In this document: one piece after another, positions 15,658 to 24,475 of the stretch | Layout of the letters: the number at the start of each line of letters is the position of its first letter | How positions within the stretch are numbered: the first letter of the stretch is position 1 | NCBI RefSeq assembly: GCF_011806565.1 | Contig: NZ_JAATOP010000004.1 | Coordinates: forward strand, 186,001 to 250,000 | DNA from: Marivivens donghaensis | Lineage (GTDB): Bacteria > Pseudomonadota > Alphaproteobacteria > Rhodobacterales > Rhodobacteraceae | Reading direction: 5' to 3' | DNA length: 64,000 bases | Program-made: the position numbers and the translations under genes | Notes under the pieces: model-generated | What the model saw: the letters and a program-made list of their open reading frames with translations, nothing else | Told to the model about the DNA's origin: nothing | The model's database searches: none

Positions 15658-17430
15658 TTAGAAGTGGTCTGCGGACAATGCCATGACAGGCTCGGCACCG
15701 CTTTCGATGCGTGCGAGGTGCATCGCACAAGCGGGCAGGTGGCGTGCCATGTAGTATTTGCCGGTCGCGATCTTCGTCTCGTAAAACGCGGTGTCCGATG
15801 CGCCGCCGTCGAGGGCTGCGTAGGACGCGGCCGCCATACGGGTCCACATCAGGCCGAGGCAGACATGGCCCATCATGGTCATGAAGTCGTACGAGCCGGA
15901 GAGGGCGTTGTTCGGGTTCTTCATGCCGTTCTGCATGAAGTACATGCCCGCCGCCTGAAGCTGCTTCGACGCGCCTTTGAGGGCGTCGGTGAACGGCTTC
16001 ATGCGTTCGTCCTCGTGCTGCTTGCACTCGTTTTTGACCATCTCAAAGAAGGCCATGACGTGCTTGCCGCCGTCCTGCGCCAGCTTGCGGCCGACGAGGT
16101 CGAGGGCCTGAATGCCGTTCGCGCCCTCGTAGATCATGGTGATACGGGCATCGCGGGCGTATTGGGACATGCCCCATTCTTCGATGTAGCCGTGGCCGCC
16201 GTAGACCTGCTGCGCCTGGCTCGCCATTTCGAACCCTTTGTCGGTCTGGAAGCCTTTGATGACCGGCGTCAGAAGCGACACGAGGCCCAGAGCTTCCGCA
16301 TCATTCGAGCGGTGCGCCTTGTCGATCAGCATCGCGCCCCAATATGTCAGCGCGCGCGCGCCTTCGACAAAGGACTTCTGGTCCATCAGGTTGCGGCGGA
16401 TGTCGGGGTGGACGATCAGCGGATCGGCCGGACCTTCGGGGTTCTCTGCGCCGGTGACGGCACGGCCCTGAAGGCGGTCCTTGGCGTAGGCAACCGCGTT
16501 CTGGTAGGCGATCTCGGCCTGCGCATAGCCCTGAAGGCCGACGCCCAGACGGGCTTCGTTCATCATGGTGAACATGGCGCGCATACCCTTGTGGGCTTCG
16601 CCGAGCAGGTAGCCGGTCGCACCGTCGTAGTTCATCACGCAGGTGGCGTTGCCGTGGATGCCCATCTTTTCTTCGACCTTGCCGACCGACACCGCGTTGC
16701 GGTCACCGAGTGAGCCGTCGTCGTTGACGATGAACTTGGGCACGATGAAGAGCGAAACGCCCTTGATGCCTTCAGGGCCGCCGGGAATCTTGGCCAGAAC
16801 GAGGTGGATGATGTTGTCGGCCATGTCGTGGTCGCCGGCAGAGATGAAGATCTTCTGGCCGGTAACTTTGTAGCTGCCGTCATCCTGCGGTTCCGCCTTG
16901 GTGCGCATCAGACCCAGATCGGTGCCGCAGTGCGGTTCGGTCAGGTTCATGGTGCCGGTCCATTCGCAGGACACCATCTTGGGCAGGAATTTCGCCTTCT
17001 GTTCGTCCGAGCCGTGGGCGTGGATGGCCGAGTAGGCGCCGTGGGTCAGGCCCTGATACATGTTGAAGGCCATGTTGGCCGAAACGAACGGTTCCTGAAC
17101 TGCGGTGTTCATCAGATAGGGAAGGCCCTGGCCGCCATACTCCGGATCGCAATCCAGCGCGGTCCAGCCGCCTTCCTTCATCTGCTCGAAGGCTTCCTTG
17201 AAGCCTTCGGGGGTGCGGACGACGCCGTTTTCCAGCGTCACGCCTTGCTGGTCGCCGATGACGTTCAGCGGTGCCAGTACCTCGGAAGCGAGTTTGCCTG
17301 CTTCTTCGAGGACGGCCGCTGTGAAATCGCGATCCAGCTCGTCGTATCCGGGGGTGTCTTGCTCCGATGCCTTCAGAAGATCATGCAGTACAAACTGGAT
17401 GTCCTTGGTCGGTGCGGTAAAGCTGGGCAT
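15658..17430 (-). CDS. Acyl-CoA dehydrogenase with C-terminal extension (DmdC/FadE-like)
   Basis: A 590-residue FAD-dependent acyl-CoA dehydrogenase that makes the 2-enoyl-CoA double bond. The flavin and substrate blocks are visible ([17 protein letters not shown] near residue 165, [20 protein letters not shown] near residue 425, with the catalytic-Glu region [13 protein letters not shown]). The extra C-terminal domain and total length match the subfamily that includes DmdC (methylmercaptopropionyl-CoA dehydrogenase) of roseobacters, as well as general long-chain enzymes. The gene sits 31 bases after MerR gene 1 and heads the catabolic genes of the operon. Confidence 0.9.
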   Translation of the reverse strand: MPSFTAPTKDIQFVLHDLLKASEQDTPGYDELDRDFTAAVLEEAGKLASEVLAPLNVIGDQQGVTLENGVVRTPEGFKEAFEQMKEGGWTALDCDPEYGGQGLPYLMNTAVQEPFVSANMAFNMYQGLTHGAYSAIHAHGSDEQKAKFLPKMVSCEWTGTMNLTEPHCGTDLGLMRTKAEPQDDGSYKVTGQKIFISAGDHDMADNIIHLVLAKIPGGPEGIKGVSLFIVPKFIVNDDGSLGDRNAVSVGKVEEKMGIHGNATCVMNYDGATGYLLGEAHKGMRAMFTMMNEARLGVGLQGYAQAEIAYQNAVAYAKDRLQGRAVTGAENPEGPADPLIVHPDIRRNLMDQKSFVEGARALTYWGAMLIDKAHRSNDAEALGLVSLLTPVIKGFQTDKGFEMASQAQQVYGGHGYIEEWGMSQYARDARITMIYEGANGIQALDLVGRKLAQDGGKHVMAFFEMVKNECKQHEDERMKPFTDALKGASKQLQAAGMYFMQNGMKNPNNALSGSYDFMTMMGHVCLGLMWTRMAAASYAALDGGASDTAFYETKIATGKYYMARHLPACAMHLARIESGAEPVMALSADHF

Positions 17431-17461
17431 TCGTTCCTTCTCCTCGCCTTGCGGGGAAGGT

Positions 17462-17872
17462 TTACGCTGCCTCCCCCCCTTTGAGTTTGGCCAGATGTTC
17501 GCGGCCCCACTCGATCTGTTGTTTCAAATCCTCGATGGCTGTTTCGAGCTCAGCCTTCTGGGATTCCATTTCTGCAAGATGGCGCTTGGCCACCTCGTAT
17601 GTCCGTTCGAGCTGCGTCTCCTGCTGGTCGTCCAGTTCGTACAGGTCCAGAAGTTGCCGGATCTCTTCGAGAGAGAAACCGAAACGCTTGCCACGCAGAA
17701 TGAGTTTCAGGCGGGCGCGGTCACGGCGGGTAAACAGGCGTTTCTGGCCTTCGCGGATCGGGAACAGCAGCTCCTTTGCTTCGTAGAACCGCAGGGTGCG
17801 CGGAGTGACGTCGAACGTCTCGCACATCTCACGGATCGATAAGATCTCTTCAGTCATCATATGTCGTCTCAC
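17462..17872 (-). CDS. MerR-family regulator 1, first gene of the beta-oxidation operon
   Basis: A 136-residue MerR protein with an N-terminal winged helix ([20 protein letters not shown], then the [15 protein letters not shown] block) and a C-terminal coiled-coil dimerisation helix from residue 75 to the end. No metal-binding Cys set is present, so it fits the organic-effector type (LiuR/FadP-like). Position and family suggest control of fatty-acid or acyl-CoA catabolism, with acyl-CoA as probable ligand (inference). The start could also be the adjacent ATG at 17857. It is about 40% similar by eye to the MerR protein encoded upstream. Confidence 0.88.
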   Translation of the reverse strand: MRRHMMTEEILSIREMCETFDVTPRTLRFYEAKELLFPIREGQKRLFTRRDRARLKLILRGKRFGFSLEEIRQLLDLYELDDQQETQLERTYEVAKRHLAEMESQKAELETAIEDLKQQIEWGREHLAKLKGGEAA

Positions 17873-17928
17873 AGATGTTTAGCGATGAAGCCGGTCATCT
17901 GCTGCCGACATCACCATCCTACAAGTCA

Positions 17929-17948
17929 GGTTTACCCGAACGTAAACG
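17929..17948. promoter_or_regulatory. GTTTAC dyad upstream of MerR gene 1
   Basis: GTTTAC-N6-GTAAAC (17930-17947) is a perfect dyad. On the minus strand a -35-like TTTACG within it is followed after 19 bases by TAGGAT, the long spacer characteristic of MerR-controlled promoters. It is a candidate operator/promoter for the beta-oxidation operon. Confidence 0.45.
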
Positions 17949-17956
17949 AAACGCTG

Positions 17957-17976
17957 CGTCACAAACCCAAGTGACG
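17957..17976. promoter_or_regulatory. CGTCAC-N8-GTGACG dyad upstream of MerR gene 1
   Basis: Perfect 6-bp arms around AAACCCAA. The same arms around a similar centre occur at 18565-18583 upstream of MerR gene 2, in each case about 10 bases upstream of a putative -35 element. Confidence 0.5.
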
Positions 17977-18136
17977 AAAGGTCAAAAAAGGTACCGTAGG
18001 GGAATGCGAAATATCATGAGCGCCGGAAAGCGCAATATTTAACGGTGAAACAAGATTCTCACGATTTCTCGATCAGTCGAGCGCCCCTCGGACGGCCGGG
18101 GCCGTCTCGATTCGCATCATGACAGATAACCTAGGG

Positions 18137-18505
18137 TCAAGAAAGGCTGGCAGCCGTCTCGTTCCGGAGGATTTCAAGCTCGTTGATGGTCTCTTCAAGC
18201 TGGATTTTCTGCTCGGCCAGTTCTGCCAACTGGCGGTCTGCCATCTCGACCCAGACACGCATCTGTGCCGAAGTGCCTTCTTTTTCATAGATAAGTAGCC
18301 ACTGGCGGATGTCTTCGAGGGCAAAGCCGAACTTGCGCCCACGCAGGATGAGCGTCATCCGCGCGACTTCCTTCGGGCCATAGAACCGCGAGCGGCCGTC
18401 CTTCTCGGGCGACAGCAGTTCGATGTACTCGTAGTAGCGAAGCGTGCGCGGCGTCACGTCGAACTTGGCGCACATCTCTTTGAATGAAAGGCGGCTTTCG
18501 GTCAT
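18137..18505 (-). CDS. MerR-family regulator 2
   Basis: A 122-residue MerR protein with helix-turn-helix [20 protein letters not shown], wing region FGFALEDIRQWLLIYEKEG and a C-terminal coiled coil. It lacks the Cys ligands of metal-sensing members. It is evidently a paralogue of the MerR encoded at 17462-17872 and lies just upstream on the same strand, separated by 264 bases holding two dyads. It is divergent from the thioesterase pair, so it may control both directions. Confidence 0.88.
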   Translation of the reverse strand: MTESRLSFKEMCAKFDVTPRTLRYYEYIELLSPEKDGRSRFYGPKEVARMTLILRGRKFGFALEDIRQWLLIYEKEGTSAQMRVWVEMADRQLAELAEQKIQLEETINELEILRNETAASLS

Positions 18506-18564
18506 TCAATCCTCCAGTTGACGCATAAGTTAGGTCGAAATGTACGGTTCGGCAACACGACTTG

Positions 18565-18583
18565 CGTCACGTTGGGTGTGACG
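18565..18583. promoter_or_regulatory. CGTCAC-N7-GTGACG dyad in the MerR 2 / thioesterase divergent region
   Basis: Perfect 6-bp arms around GTTGGGT; the reverse complement (ACCCAAC) matches the centre of the dyad at 17957-17976. On the minus strand TTGCCG-17-TAACTT follows 9 bases later as a plausible promoter of MerR gene 2. On the plus strand TTGCAC lies just downstream, towards the thioesterase genes. Confidence 0.5.
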
Positions 18584-18639
18584 AGGGGTTGCACCCCGTA
18601 GAGGATTGTTGAACCTATCCGCCAGTACAGGAGCACCCC

Positions 18640-19086
18640 ATGACCGACTCTGCACAGGACCGGAAAACCAAGATGGCGAGCCAGTTCATCGGCGCGCTTC
18701 CCCATGCCAAGGCGCTGGGGCTGACGATGACCGAAATCGGTGACGGGCGCGCCGTGATCGAGATGCCGTATGACGAACAGCTGATCGGCGATCCCGAGAC
18801 GGGCGTTGTTCACGGCGGTGCGGTTTCGGCCCTGATGGACACCTGCTGCGGCGCGGCTGTGATGGTGCATCCGTCTTCTCGGGGCGGGACGGCAACGCTA
18901 GGTCTGCGCATTGATTATATGCGCCCCGCCACCCCCGGTCAGACGATCACGGCATGGGCCGAATGCTACCACGTGACCCGCAGCGTGGCGTTCGTCCGCG
19001 CGACCGCGATGGATGATGACGGCGAGCGCCCCGTGGCGACCGCAACCGGCACCTTTACCGTCGAACGTCCGAGAAAGGCCGAATGA
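18640..19086 (+). CDS. PaaI-family hotdog thioesterase 1
   Basis: A 148-residue hotdog-fold acyl-CoA thioesterase. The family signature GVVHGGAVSALMDTCCGAA (about residues 62-80) carries the conserved His-Gly-Gly and the helix with the catalytic Asp. It would hydrolyse acyl- or aryl-CoA to free CoA. The product overlaps the next thioesterase gene by four bases (ATGA), so the two are translationally coupled and may form a hetero-oligomer. AGGAG lies before the start. Confidence 0.87.
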   Translation: MTDSAQDRKTKMASQFIGALPHAKALGLTMTEIGDGRAVIEMPYDEQLIGDPETGVVHGGAVSALMDTCCGAAVMVHPSSRGGTATLGLRIDYMRPATPGQTITAWAECYHVTRSVAFVRATAMDDDGERPVATATGTFTVERPRKAE

Positions 19087-19586
19087 TGCGCAAGCCCGAA
19101 CCAGTCCAGATGGTCAAACAGCGCCGTGACGCTGCTCTCGAACGGCTCGTCGGCGGTGTGCCTTACATCCGCTTTCTGGGGATCAAGTTCGACCGCCGGG
19201 GCGACGAGCTGACAGCCATCATGCCATTCGACGACAAGCTCATCGGCAACCCGATGTTGCCCGCGCTGCACGGCGGTGCGACGGCGGCTTTCCTTGAGAC
19301 CACAGCGATTGTCGAGCTCGCATGGGCGATGCTTTGGGAAGATATGGAGAATACGGGCGGGCAGGAGTTCGAGCCGCAACTCTTCACACCGCGCCTGCCG
19401 AAGACCATCGACTTCTCGGTCGACTATCTACGCTCCGGACTGCCGCGTGACGCCTATGCCCGTGCCCGCGTGAACCGCTCGGGTCGCCGCTATGCCTCCG
19501 TCCATGTCGAGGGTTGGCAGGATAACCGGTCTCGCATGTTCGCGCAGGCAACGGGCCATTTCCTGATGCCTTCCCGCGATGAGTGA
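19083..19586 (+). CDS. PaaI-family hotdog thioesterase 2
   Basis: A 167-residue second hotdog protein with the block LPALHGGATAAFLETTAIVE (His-Gly-Gly motif with Glu in place of the usual Asp on the hotdog helix). It starts inside the stop of thioesterase 1 and overlaps the start of the MATE gene by eight bases, giving a three-gene operon. Substrate unknown; the neighbouring fad operon suggests acyl-CoA. Confidence 0.85.
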   Translation: MMRKPEPVQMVKQRRDAALERLVGGVPYIRFLGIKFDRRGDELTAIMPFDDKLIGNPMLPALHGGATAAFLETTAIVELAWAMLWEDMENTGGQEFEPQLFTPRLPKTIDFSVDYLRSGLPRDAYARARVNRSGRRYASVHVEGWQDNRSRMFAQATGHFLMPSRDE

Positions 19587-20877
19587 GATCACGCACGCCC
19601 GCGTTCTGAAAATTGCCTTTCCGATTGTTCTGGCGAATGCCACGGTGCCTTTGCTAGGGCTCGTCGATACAGGCGTGGTCGGGCAGCTTGGCGCGGCGGA
19701 GCCGATCGGCGGCGTTGCCATCGGTGCGCTCGTCTTGTCATCGATCTACTGGGTTTGCGGGTTTCTGCGGATGGGCACAACGGGCCTGACCAGTCAGGCG
19801 CTGGGCGAAGGGCAAAGCCGCGAGGTCGCATCACTCCTTCTGCGCGGACTGCTGATCGGGGGCGGGTTCGGCCTGCTCGTCATCCTGCTGCAACTGCCGC
19901 TGATCGCCGGAGCATTCGCCATTTCGCCCGCGAGTGACGAGGTCGAAAGCCTCGCCCGCGATTACATGACTATTCGAGTCTGGTCCGCGCCTGCGGCGGT
20001 GTCGATGTATGCCTTGACAGGCTGGCTGATAGCGCAAGAGCGGTCGCGGGCGGTGCTGGTCCAGCAGATATTCGCGAACGGGATCAATATCATCCTCGAT
20101 ATCCTGTTCGTGCTGGTCTGGGACTTCGGCGTCAAAGGCGTCGCGATGGCGACGTTCATCGCGGAGTGGGGCGGGCTGCTGCTTGGCCTTTGGCTCTGCC
20201 GCGATGCGTTTGCGGTGAAGCTGCGCTGGCCCGAGATCCTCGACCCCGCGCGGCTGAAGCGCATGGTGGTCGTGAATACGGACATTCTGATCCGTACGCT
20301 GCTCCTTCAGTCGATCATCATTCTGTTCGTGATGTGGGGCGCGCGGTTCGGGGATGTGACCCTGGCCGCCAATGAGGTGCTGATGCAATTCGTTACGCTG
20401 ACGGCCTTCGCCTTGGACGGGTTCGCGTTTTCTGCCGAGGCCCTGGTCGGGCAGGCGCTGGGCCGAAAGGACAAGCCGATGCTCCGCCGTGCGGCGCTGC
20501 TGACATCCTATTGGGGCTTCGGGGCCTGCGTCGTGTTCGCTGTATTCTTCGCGTTCGGAGGCGGGGCGATCATCGACATCCTCACGACCGCGCCCGATGT
20601 GCGTAGCCACGCGCGCGAGTTCCTTCCGTGGATGGTTGCGGGGCCGGTGATCGGCGTTTCAGCGTGGATGTTGGACGGCATTTTCATTGGCGCGACCCGC
20701 AGCCGCGACATGCGCAACATGATGCTGATCTCGTTCGTGATCTATGTCGCGGCAGCCATTCCGCTGATGGCGGCCTTCGGCAATCACGGCCTGTGGGCCG
20801 CGATGCTGGTGTCATGGATCGCGCGGGGGGTGACGCTGGGCCTGCGGTATCCGGCGCTCGAGCGGACTGCGATCTGA
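19579..20877 (+). CDS. MATE-family efflux transporter
   Basis: A 432-residue, twelve-helix MATE protein (DinF-like group). The N-terminus LKIAFPIVLANATVPLLGLVDTGVVGQLG is the usual first helix with the conserved Asp region, and there is an internal repeat typical of the two-bundle fold. It exports cationic drugs or metabolites by H+ or Na+ antiport. Its overlap with the thioesterase genes suggests co-expression, but a shared pathway is not evident. Confidence 0.9.
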   Translation: MSEITHARVLKIAFPIVLANATVPLLGLVDTGVVGQLGAAEPIGGVAIGALVLSSIYWVCGFLRMGTTGLTSQALGEGQSREVASLLLRGLLIGGGFGLLVILLQLPLIAGAFAISPASDEVESLARDYMTIRVWSAPAAVSMYALTGWLIAQERSRAVLVQQIFANGINIILDILFVLVWDFGVKGVAMATFIAEWGGLLLGLWLCRDAFAVKLRWPEILDPARLKRMVVVNTDILIRTLLLQSIIILFVMWGARFGDVTLAANEVLMQFVTLTAFALDGFAFSAEALVGQALGRKDKPMLRRAALLTSYWGFGACVVFAVFFAFGGGAIIDILTTAPDVRSHAREFLPWMVAGPVIGVSAWMLDGIFIGATRSRDMRNMMLISFVIYVAAAIPLMAAFGNHGLWAAMLVSWIARGVTLGLRYPALERTAI

Positions 20878-20880
20878 GGA

Positions 20881-20940
20881 GGAGCGCTGCCCCTCTGGCC
20901 TGCGGCCATTCACCCCGGGATATTTGGGGCACAAAGGCAG
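20881..20940 (+). repeat. Interspersed repeat, full copy with variant tail
   Basis: The double-hairpin head (GCCCCTCTGGCCTGCGGCCA then TTCACCCC) is followed by GGGATATTTGGGGCACAAAG. The head is nearly identical to copies at 30383, 60064 and 62566; the tail is the variant shared with the copy at 30383. It directly follows the MATE stop codon and ends at the arsC-like stop. Confidence 0.8.
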
Positions 20941-20941
20941 G

Positions 20942-21283
20942 TCAGAGGATCGCGAGCACGGCTTCGGGCGGGCGGCCGATGGCGGCTTTGCTGCCGTTGA
21001 TCAGGATCGGGCGCTCGATCAGGCGGGGATGGGTGATCATCGCGTCGATGAGCGTGGCGTCATCCGCAGCGGCGAGGTTCAGGTCCTTGAACTCTTTTTC
21101 CTTTTTGCGGGCGAGGTCATGTGCACTGATGCCGAGCGTCGTCAGCAGTTCGCGCAGTTCATCCGCATCGGGCGGGGTTTCCAGATATAGGCGGACCGAC
21201 GGATCGAAGCCGTTGTCCTTGAGCAGTGCGAGTGTCTCGCGGCTTTTGGAGCAGCGCGGGTTGTGCCAGAGGATCATGTCCAA
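20942..21283 (-). CDS. arsC: ArsC/Spx-family reductase (arsenate-reductase-like)
   Basis: A 113-residue thioredoxin-fold protein of the glutaredoxin-coupled ArsC family. It has the single nucleophilic Cys in [15 protein letters not shown] and the conserved Arg region [17 protein letters not shown]. True arsenate reduction is not certain, since YffB/YfgD-like relatives share this pattern and no ars genes are nearby. The start overlaps the pyrD end by ten bases. Confidence 0.75.
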   Translation of the reverse strand: MDMILWHNPRCSKSRETLALLKDNGFDPSVRLYLETPPDADELRELLTTLGISAHDLARKKEKEFKDLNLAAADDATLIDAMITHPRLIERPILINGSKAAIGRPPEAVLAIL

Positions 21284-22326
21284 TCGCTCCGTCCTGTGCC
21301 GATGGCATCTGCCACGTTGGCAAAGCCATCACGGGCGAGGAGCTGGTCGAGGCCCTTTGTGATTTCGTCCACAAGGCTGATGCCGCCGTAGACCAGCGCG
21401 GTGTAGAGCTGGACCGCCGAGGCGCCTGCACGAATTTTCTGGTAGGCCTGTTCGGCAGAGCCGATGCCGCCGACGCCAATGATCGGCAGGCTGGTCATGC
21501 CCGAGAGTGCGGCGAGGATGCGGGTCGATTTTTCGAACAGCGGCTGGCCGGAGAGGCCGCCTTTTTCATCGCGGTGCGCACTGGCGAGGCCGTCGCGCGA
21601 CAGGGTGGTGTTGGTCGCGATGATGCCTGCGATGCCGGAGGTGTTCGCCACATCCGCCACGTCTGCAAGTTCGTCCGGCGACAGGTCGGGAGCGATCTTC
21701 AGGAAGACGGGCAGCGGACGGGCGAGACCGGCGTTGGTTTCCAGCACGCCGTTCAGCAGCGCGGAGAGGGCGGCTTTGCCTTGCAGGTCGCGCAGCTTTT
21801 CTGTGTTCGGACTGGAGACGTTGACGGTCGCGAAATCGAGATGCGCGCCGCAGCGGCCCAGCACTTTGGCAAAGTCGGACGCGCGGTCGTCACTGTCCTT
21901 GTTCGCGCCGAGGTTCAAGCCGATGATGGCGTTCTGCGGGCGTTTGGACAGGCGATCAACGGCGGCTTCCATGCCTTCGTTGTTGAAGCCGAAGCGGTTG
22001 ATGGCGGCTTCGTCCTCGGTCAGGCGGAAGAGGCGCGGCTTGGGGTTGCCGAGCTGTGGGCGGGGCGTGATGGCGCCGACCTCGACAAAGCCGAAGCCGC
22101 AGCGGGCGAGGGGATGCAGCACGGTAGCGTTTTTGTCGAACCCGGCGGCGAGGCCCACGGGGTTCGGCAGCGCGAGGCCCGCCACGGTCGTTTTCAGGCG
22201 CGGGGTCGTGTAGGGGCCGGATTTCGGGCCGAGGCCCATCGACAGCGATTTGAGGGCGATGCCGTGGGCGGCTTCGGGATCGACGCTGCGCAGCGCCTTC
22301 ATACCAAGCTGTTCGATCAGGCTCAT
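21274..22326 (-). CDS. pyrD: Dihydroorotate dehydrogenase (quinone), class 2
   Basis: A 350-residue FMN enzyme oxidising dihydroorotate to orotate in pyrimidine synthesis, with electrons passed to quinone at the membrane. Class 2 features are the N-terminal helix ([20 protein letters not shown]), [13 protein letters not shown], the FMN block [20 protein letters not shown] with the catalytic-Ser region, and [13 protein letters not shown]. It is the middle gene of a three-gene overlapping operon with DUF952 upstream. Confidence 0.95.
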   Translation of the reverse strand: MSLIEQLGMKALRSVDPEAAHGIALKSLSMGLGPKSGPYTTPRLKTTVAGLALPNPVGLAAGFDKNATVLHPLARCGFGFVEVGAITPRPQLGNPKPRLFRLTEDEAAINRFGFNNEGMEAAVDRLSKRPQNAIIGLNLGANKDSDDRASDFAKVLGRCGAHLDFATVNVSSPNTEKLRDLQGKAALSALLNGVLETNAGLARPLPVFLKIAPDLSPDELADVADVANTSGIAGIIATNTTLSRDGLASAHRDEKGGLSGQPLFEKSTRILAALSGMTSLPIIGVGGIGSAEQAYQKIRAGASAVQLYTALVYGGISLVDEITKGLDQLLARDGFANVADAIGTGRSDWT

Positions 22327-22658
22327 GCGAGGTCCGGAAACTGGTGCGTGCCGTCAACCAGCGGCAGGGGCTTCTGCCAGATGATGTCGGTCATACGCAG
22401 GTTGCGATAGATGTGCGGGAAAAGCTGGCCGCCGCGGGAGGGCTCCCACTTCAGCTCGTCGCCGAAGCTGTCGGATTCGAGCGCGAGAAGGACCAGTCCG
22501 TCTTCGCCCGCGAAGTGCTTGGCGGCGGTTTCTCTGGCTTGTTCGGCGGTCGAGGTGTGGACGTAACCGTCGGTGATATCGATCGGCGCACCGGCGGTTT
22601 CGCCGTTCGCTTGAAGGGCGGCCCATTCGTCCGCGCGGAAGATTTTGTAGATCAGCAT
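22323..22658 (-). CDS. DUF952-domain protein
   Basis: A 111-residue protein beginning [16 protein letters not shown]; the longer frame from 22700 is unlikely. DUF952 features are [23 protein letters not shown] and the C-terminal [11 protein letters not shown]. The family is small and soluble, with uncharacterised biochemistry. The stop overlaps the pyrD start by four bases. Confidence 0.85.
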   Translation of the reverse strand: MLIYKIFRADEWAALQANGETAGAPIDITDGYVHTSTAEQARETAAKHFAGEDGLVLLALESDSFGDELKWEPSRGGQLFPHIYRNLRMTDIIWQKPLPLVDGTHQFPDLA

Positions 22659-22784
22659 GAGATGTCTGATGCATGGAGTGCCTCGTTTGGTCAAGTTCAC
22701 CCAACGTCACTGCCCGAAAAAGATGCGCCACTGTTTACGAGACTGTCGCAATCGTTGCGTAGTCGATCATACGAAGACGGTTTG

Positions 22785-22802
22785 TTTGACTTGTTAGTCA
22801 AA
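22785..22802. promoter_or_regulatory. Perfect 7-4-7 palindrome upstream of the 5'-nucleotidase gene
   Basis: TTTGACT-tgtt-AGTCAAA lies 38 bases before the start at 22841, where an operator overlapping the promoter is expected. The following CTGACA/CTGTCC motifs are only weakly like a Pho box. Confidence 0.45.
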
Positions 22803-22840
22803 TCTGACAAAGCTGTCCGTCATTCCAACAGGAGGTTTCC

Positions 22841-24403
22841 ATGATTGCACGTATTCTCGCGTCGAGCTGTGTTCTGGCTCTGAGCGCAGGGGCGGCGATG
22901 GCTGATTATTCGCTGACCATTCTGCACACCAACGATTTCCACGCCCGTTTCGAACCCGTCTCGAAGTACGATTCGACCTGTTCGCCGGACGCGAACGCCG
23001 AGGGCGAATGCTTTGGCGGTACCGCACGTCTTGTGACCGCGGTCGAAGCTGCGCGCGAAGAGTTCCCGAACAGCATCCTCGTCGACGGCGGTGACCAGTT
23101 CCAGGGCACGCTGTTCTACACCTACTATAAAGGTGCGATGGCTGCCGAGTTCATGAACAAGCTCGGCTACGATGCGATGACCGTGGGCAACCACGAATTC
23201 GACGACGGCCCCGAAGTTCTGCGCGGTTTCATGGACGCACTCGACTTCCCGATCCTGATGTCGAACGCCGACGTTTCGGCAGAGCCGCTGCTCGCCGACA
23301 CACTGATGAAGTCGACCATCATCGAAAAGGACGGCGAGAAGATCGGCCTGATCGGTCTGACCCCGCAGGACACCGATGAACTGGCAAGCCCGGGCAAGAA
23401 CATCACGTTCTCCGACCCGTCGGAAGCCGTTCAGGGTGAAGTCGACAAGCTGACCGCCGAAGGCGTGAACAAGATCATCGTTCTGTCGCACTCGGGTTAC
23501 GGCGTTGACCAGACCGTTGCTGCCAACACCACCGGCGTTGACGTGATCGTCGGCGGCCACACCAACACCCTGCTGGGTGACATGGAAGGCGCCGAAGGCC
23601 AGTACCCGACCATGGTCGGCGACACTGCCATCGTTTCGGCCTACGCCTACGGTAAGTTCCTCGGCGAGCTGACCGTCACCTTCGACGACGAAGGCAAGAT
23701 CATCGAAGCTTCCGGTCAGCCGCTGCTGATCGACGCTGCTGTCGAAGAAGACGAGGCGACCGTTGCACGTATCGGCGAGCTGGCCGAGCCGCTCAACGAA
23801 ATCCGCAACAAGGTTGTTGCTGAAACCGCGGAAGAAATCATCGGCGTTCGCGAAGACTGCCGTGCGCGTGAATGTGCGATGGGTTCGCTGATTGCAGACG
23901 CCATGCTTGAGCGCGTTGCCGATCAGGGCATCCAGATCGCGATCCAGAACGGCGGCGGTATCCGCTCGTCGATCGACGCTGGCGAAGTCACCATGGGCGA
24001 AGTTCTGACCGTTCTTCCGTTCCAGAACACCCTGTCGACCTTCCAGGTTTCGGGCGCAGCCATCGTTGAAGCTCTCGAAAACGGTGCATCGCAGTACGAA
24101 GAAGGCGCTGGCCGCTTCCCGCAGGTTGCTGGCATGACCTTCACCATCGACCCGTCGAAGCCCGCCGGTGAACGCATTTCGGACGTCATGGTTGGCGGCG
24201 AAGCCATCGACACCGAAGCCACCTACGGCGTTGTTTCGAACAACTACGTGCGTAACGGCGGCGACGGCTTCTCGATGTTCGTCGATGCCGAGAACGTCTA
24301 CGACTACGGTCCGGACGTTGCTGACGTTCTGGCAGAGTACCTCGCAGCGAACACCCCGTTCACTCCCTACACCGACGGCCGCATCACCATTGTCGGCGAA
24401 TAA
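22841..24403 (+). CDS. Periplasmic 5'-nucleotidase / metallophosphatase (UshA-like)
   Basis: A 520-residue secreted protein with a signal peptide (residues 1-22, ending AMA). The N-terminal calcineurin-like metal domain shows LTILHTNDFHARFEP, VDGGDQFQGTLFY, VGNHEFDDG and VGGHTNTLLG. The C-terminal 5'-nucleotidase domain shows IAIQNGGGIRSSIDAGEV and VSNNYVRNGGDGFSMF. It releases phosphate from nucleotides in the periplasm. AGGAGG at 22829-22834 is an excellent ribosome site, and the codon use (many GTT/GCT/CTG) suggests strong expression. Confidence 0.93.
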   Translation: MIARILASSCVLALSAGAAMADYSLTILHTNDFHARFEPVSKYDSTCSPDANAEGECFGGTARLVTAVEAAREEFPNSILVDGGDQFQGTLFYTYYKGAMAAEFMNKLGYDAMTVGNHEFDDGPEVLRGFMDALDFPILMSNADVSAEPLLADTLMKSTIIEKDGEKIGLIGLTPQDTDELASPGKNITFSDPSEAVQGEVDKLTAEGVNKIIVLSHSGYGVDQTVAANTTGVDVIVGGHTNTLLGDMEGAEGQYPTMVGDTAIVSAYAYGKFLGELTVTFDDEGKIIEASGQPLLIDAAVEEDEATVARIGELAEPLNEIRNKVVAETAEEIIGVREDCRARECAMGSLIADAMLERVADQGIQIAIQNGGGIRSSIDAGEVTMGEVLTVLPFQNTLSTFQVSGAAIVEALENGASQYEEGAGRFPQVAGMTFTIDPSKPAGERISDVMVGGEAIDTEATYGVVSNNYVRNGGDGFSMFVDAENVYDYGPDVADVLAEYLAANTPFTPYTDGRITIVGE

Positions 24404-24428
24404 TATCGCCTGACTGGTAAAGTCATCG

Positions 24429-24457
24429 GGCCCCCGCCATAGTGCGGGGGCCTTTTT
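24429..24457 (+). terminator. Intrinsic terminator after the 5'-nucleotidase gene
   Basis: GGCCCCCGC-N6-GCGGGGGCC followed directly by TTTTT at 24453-24457. Confidence 0.92.
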
Positions 24458-24475
24458 CGTTTCGGGAGGAAAACC

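Noticed and set aside
22803-22825. Pho box before the 5'-nucleotidase gene
   Set aside because: CTGACA and CTGTCC do not fit two 7-bp direct repeats with a four-base spacer.
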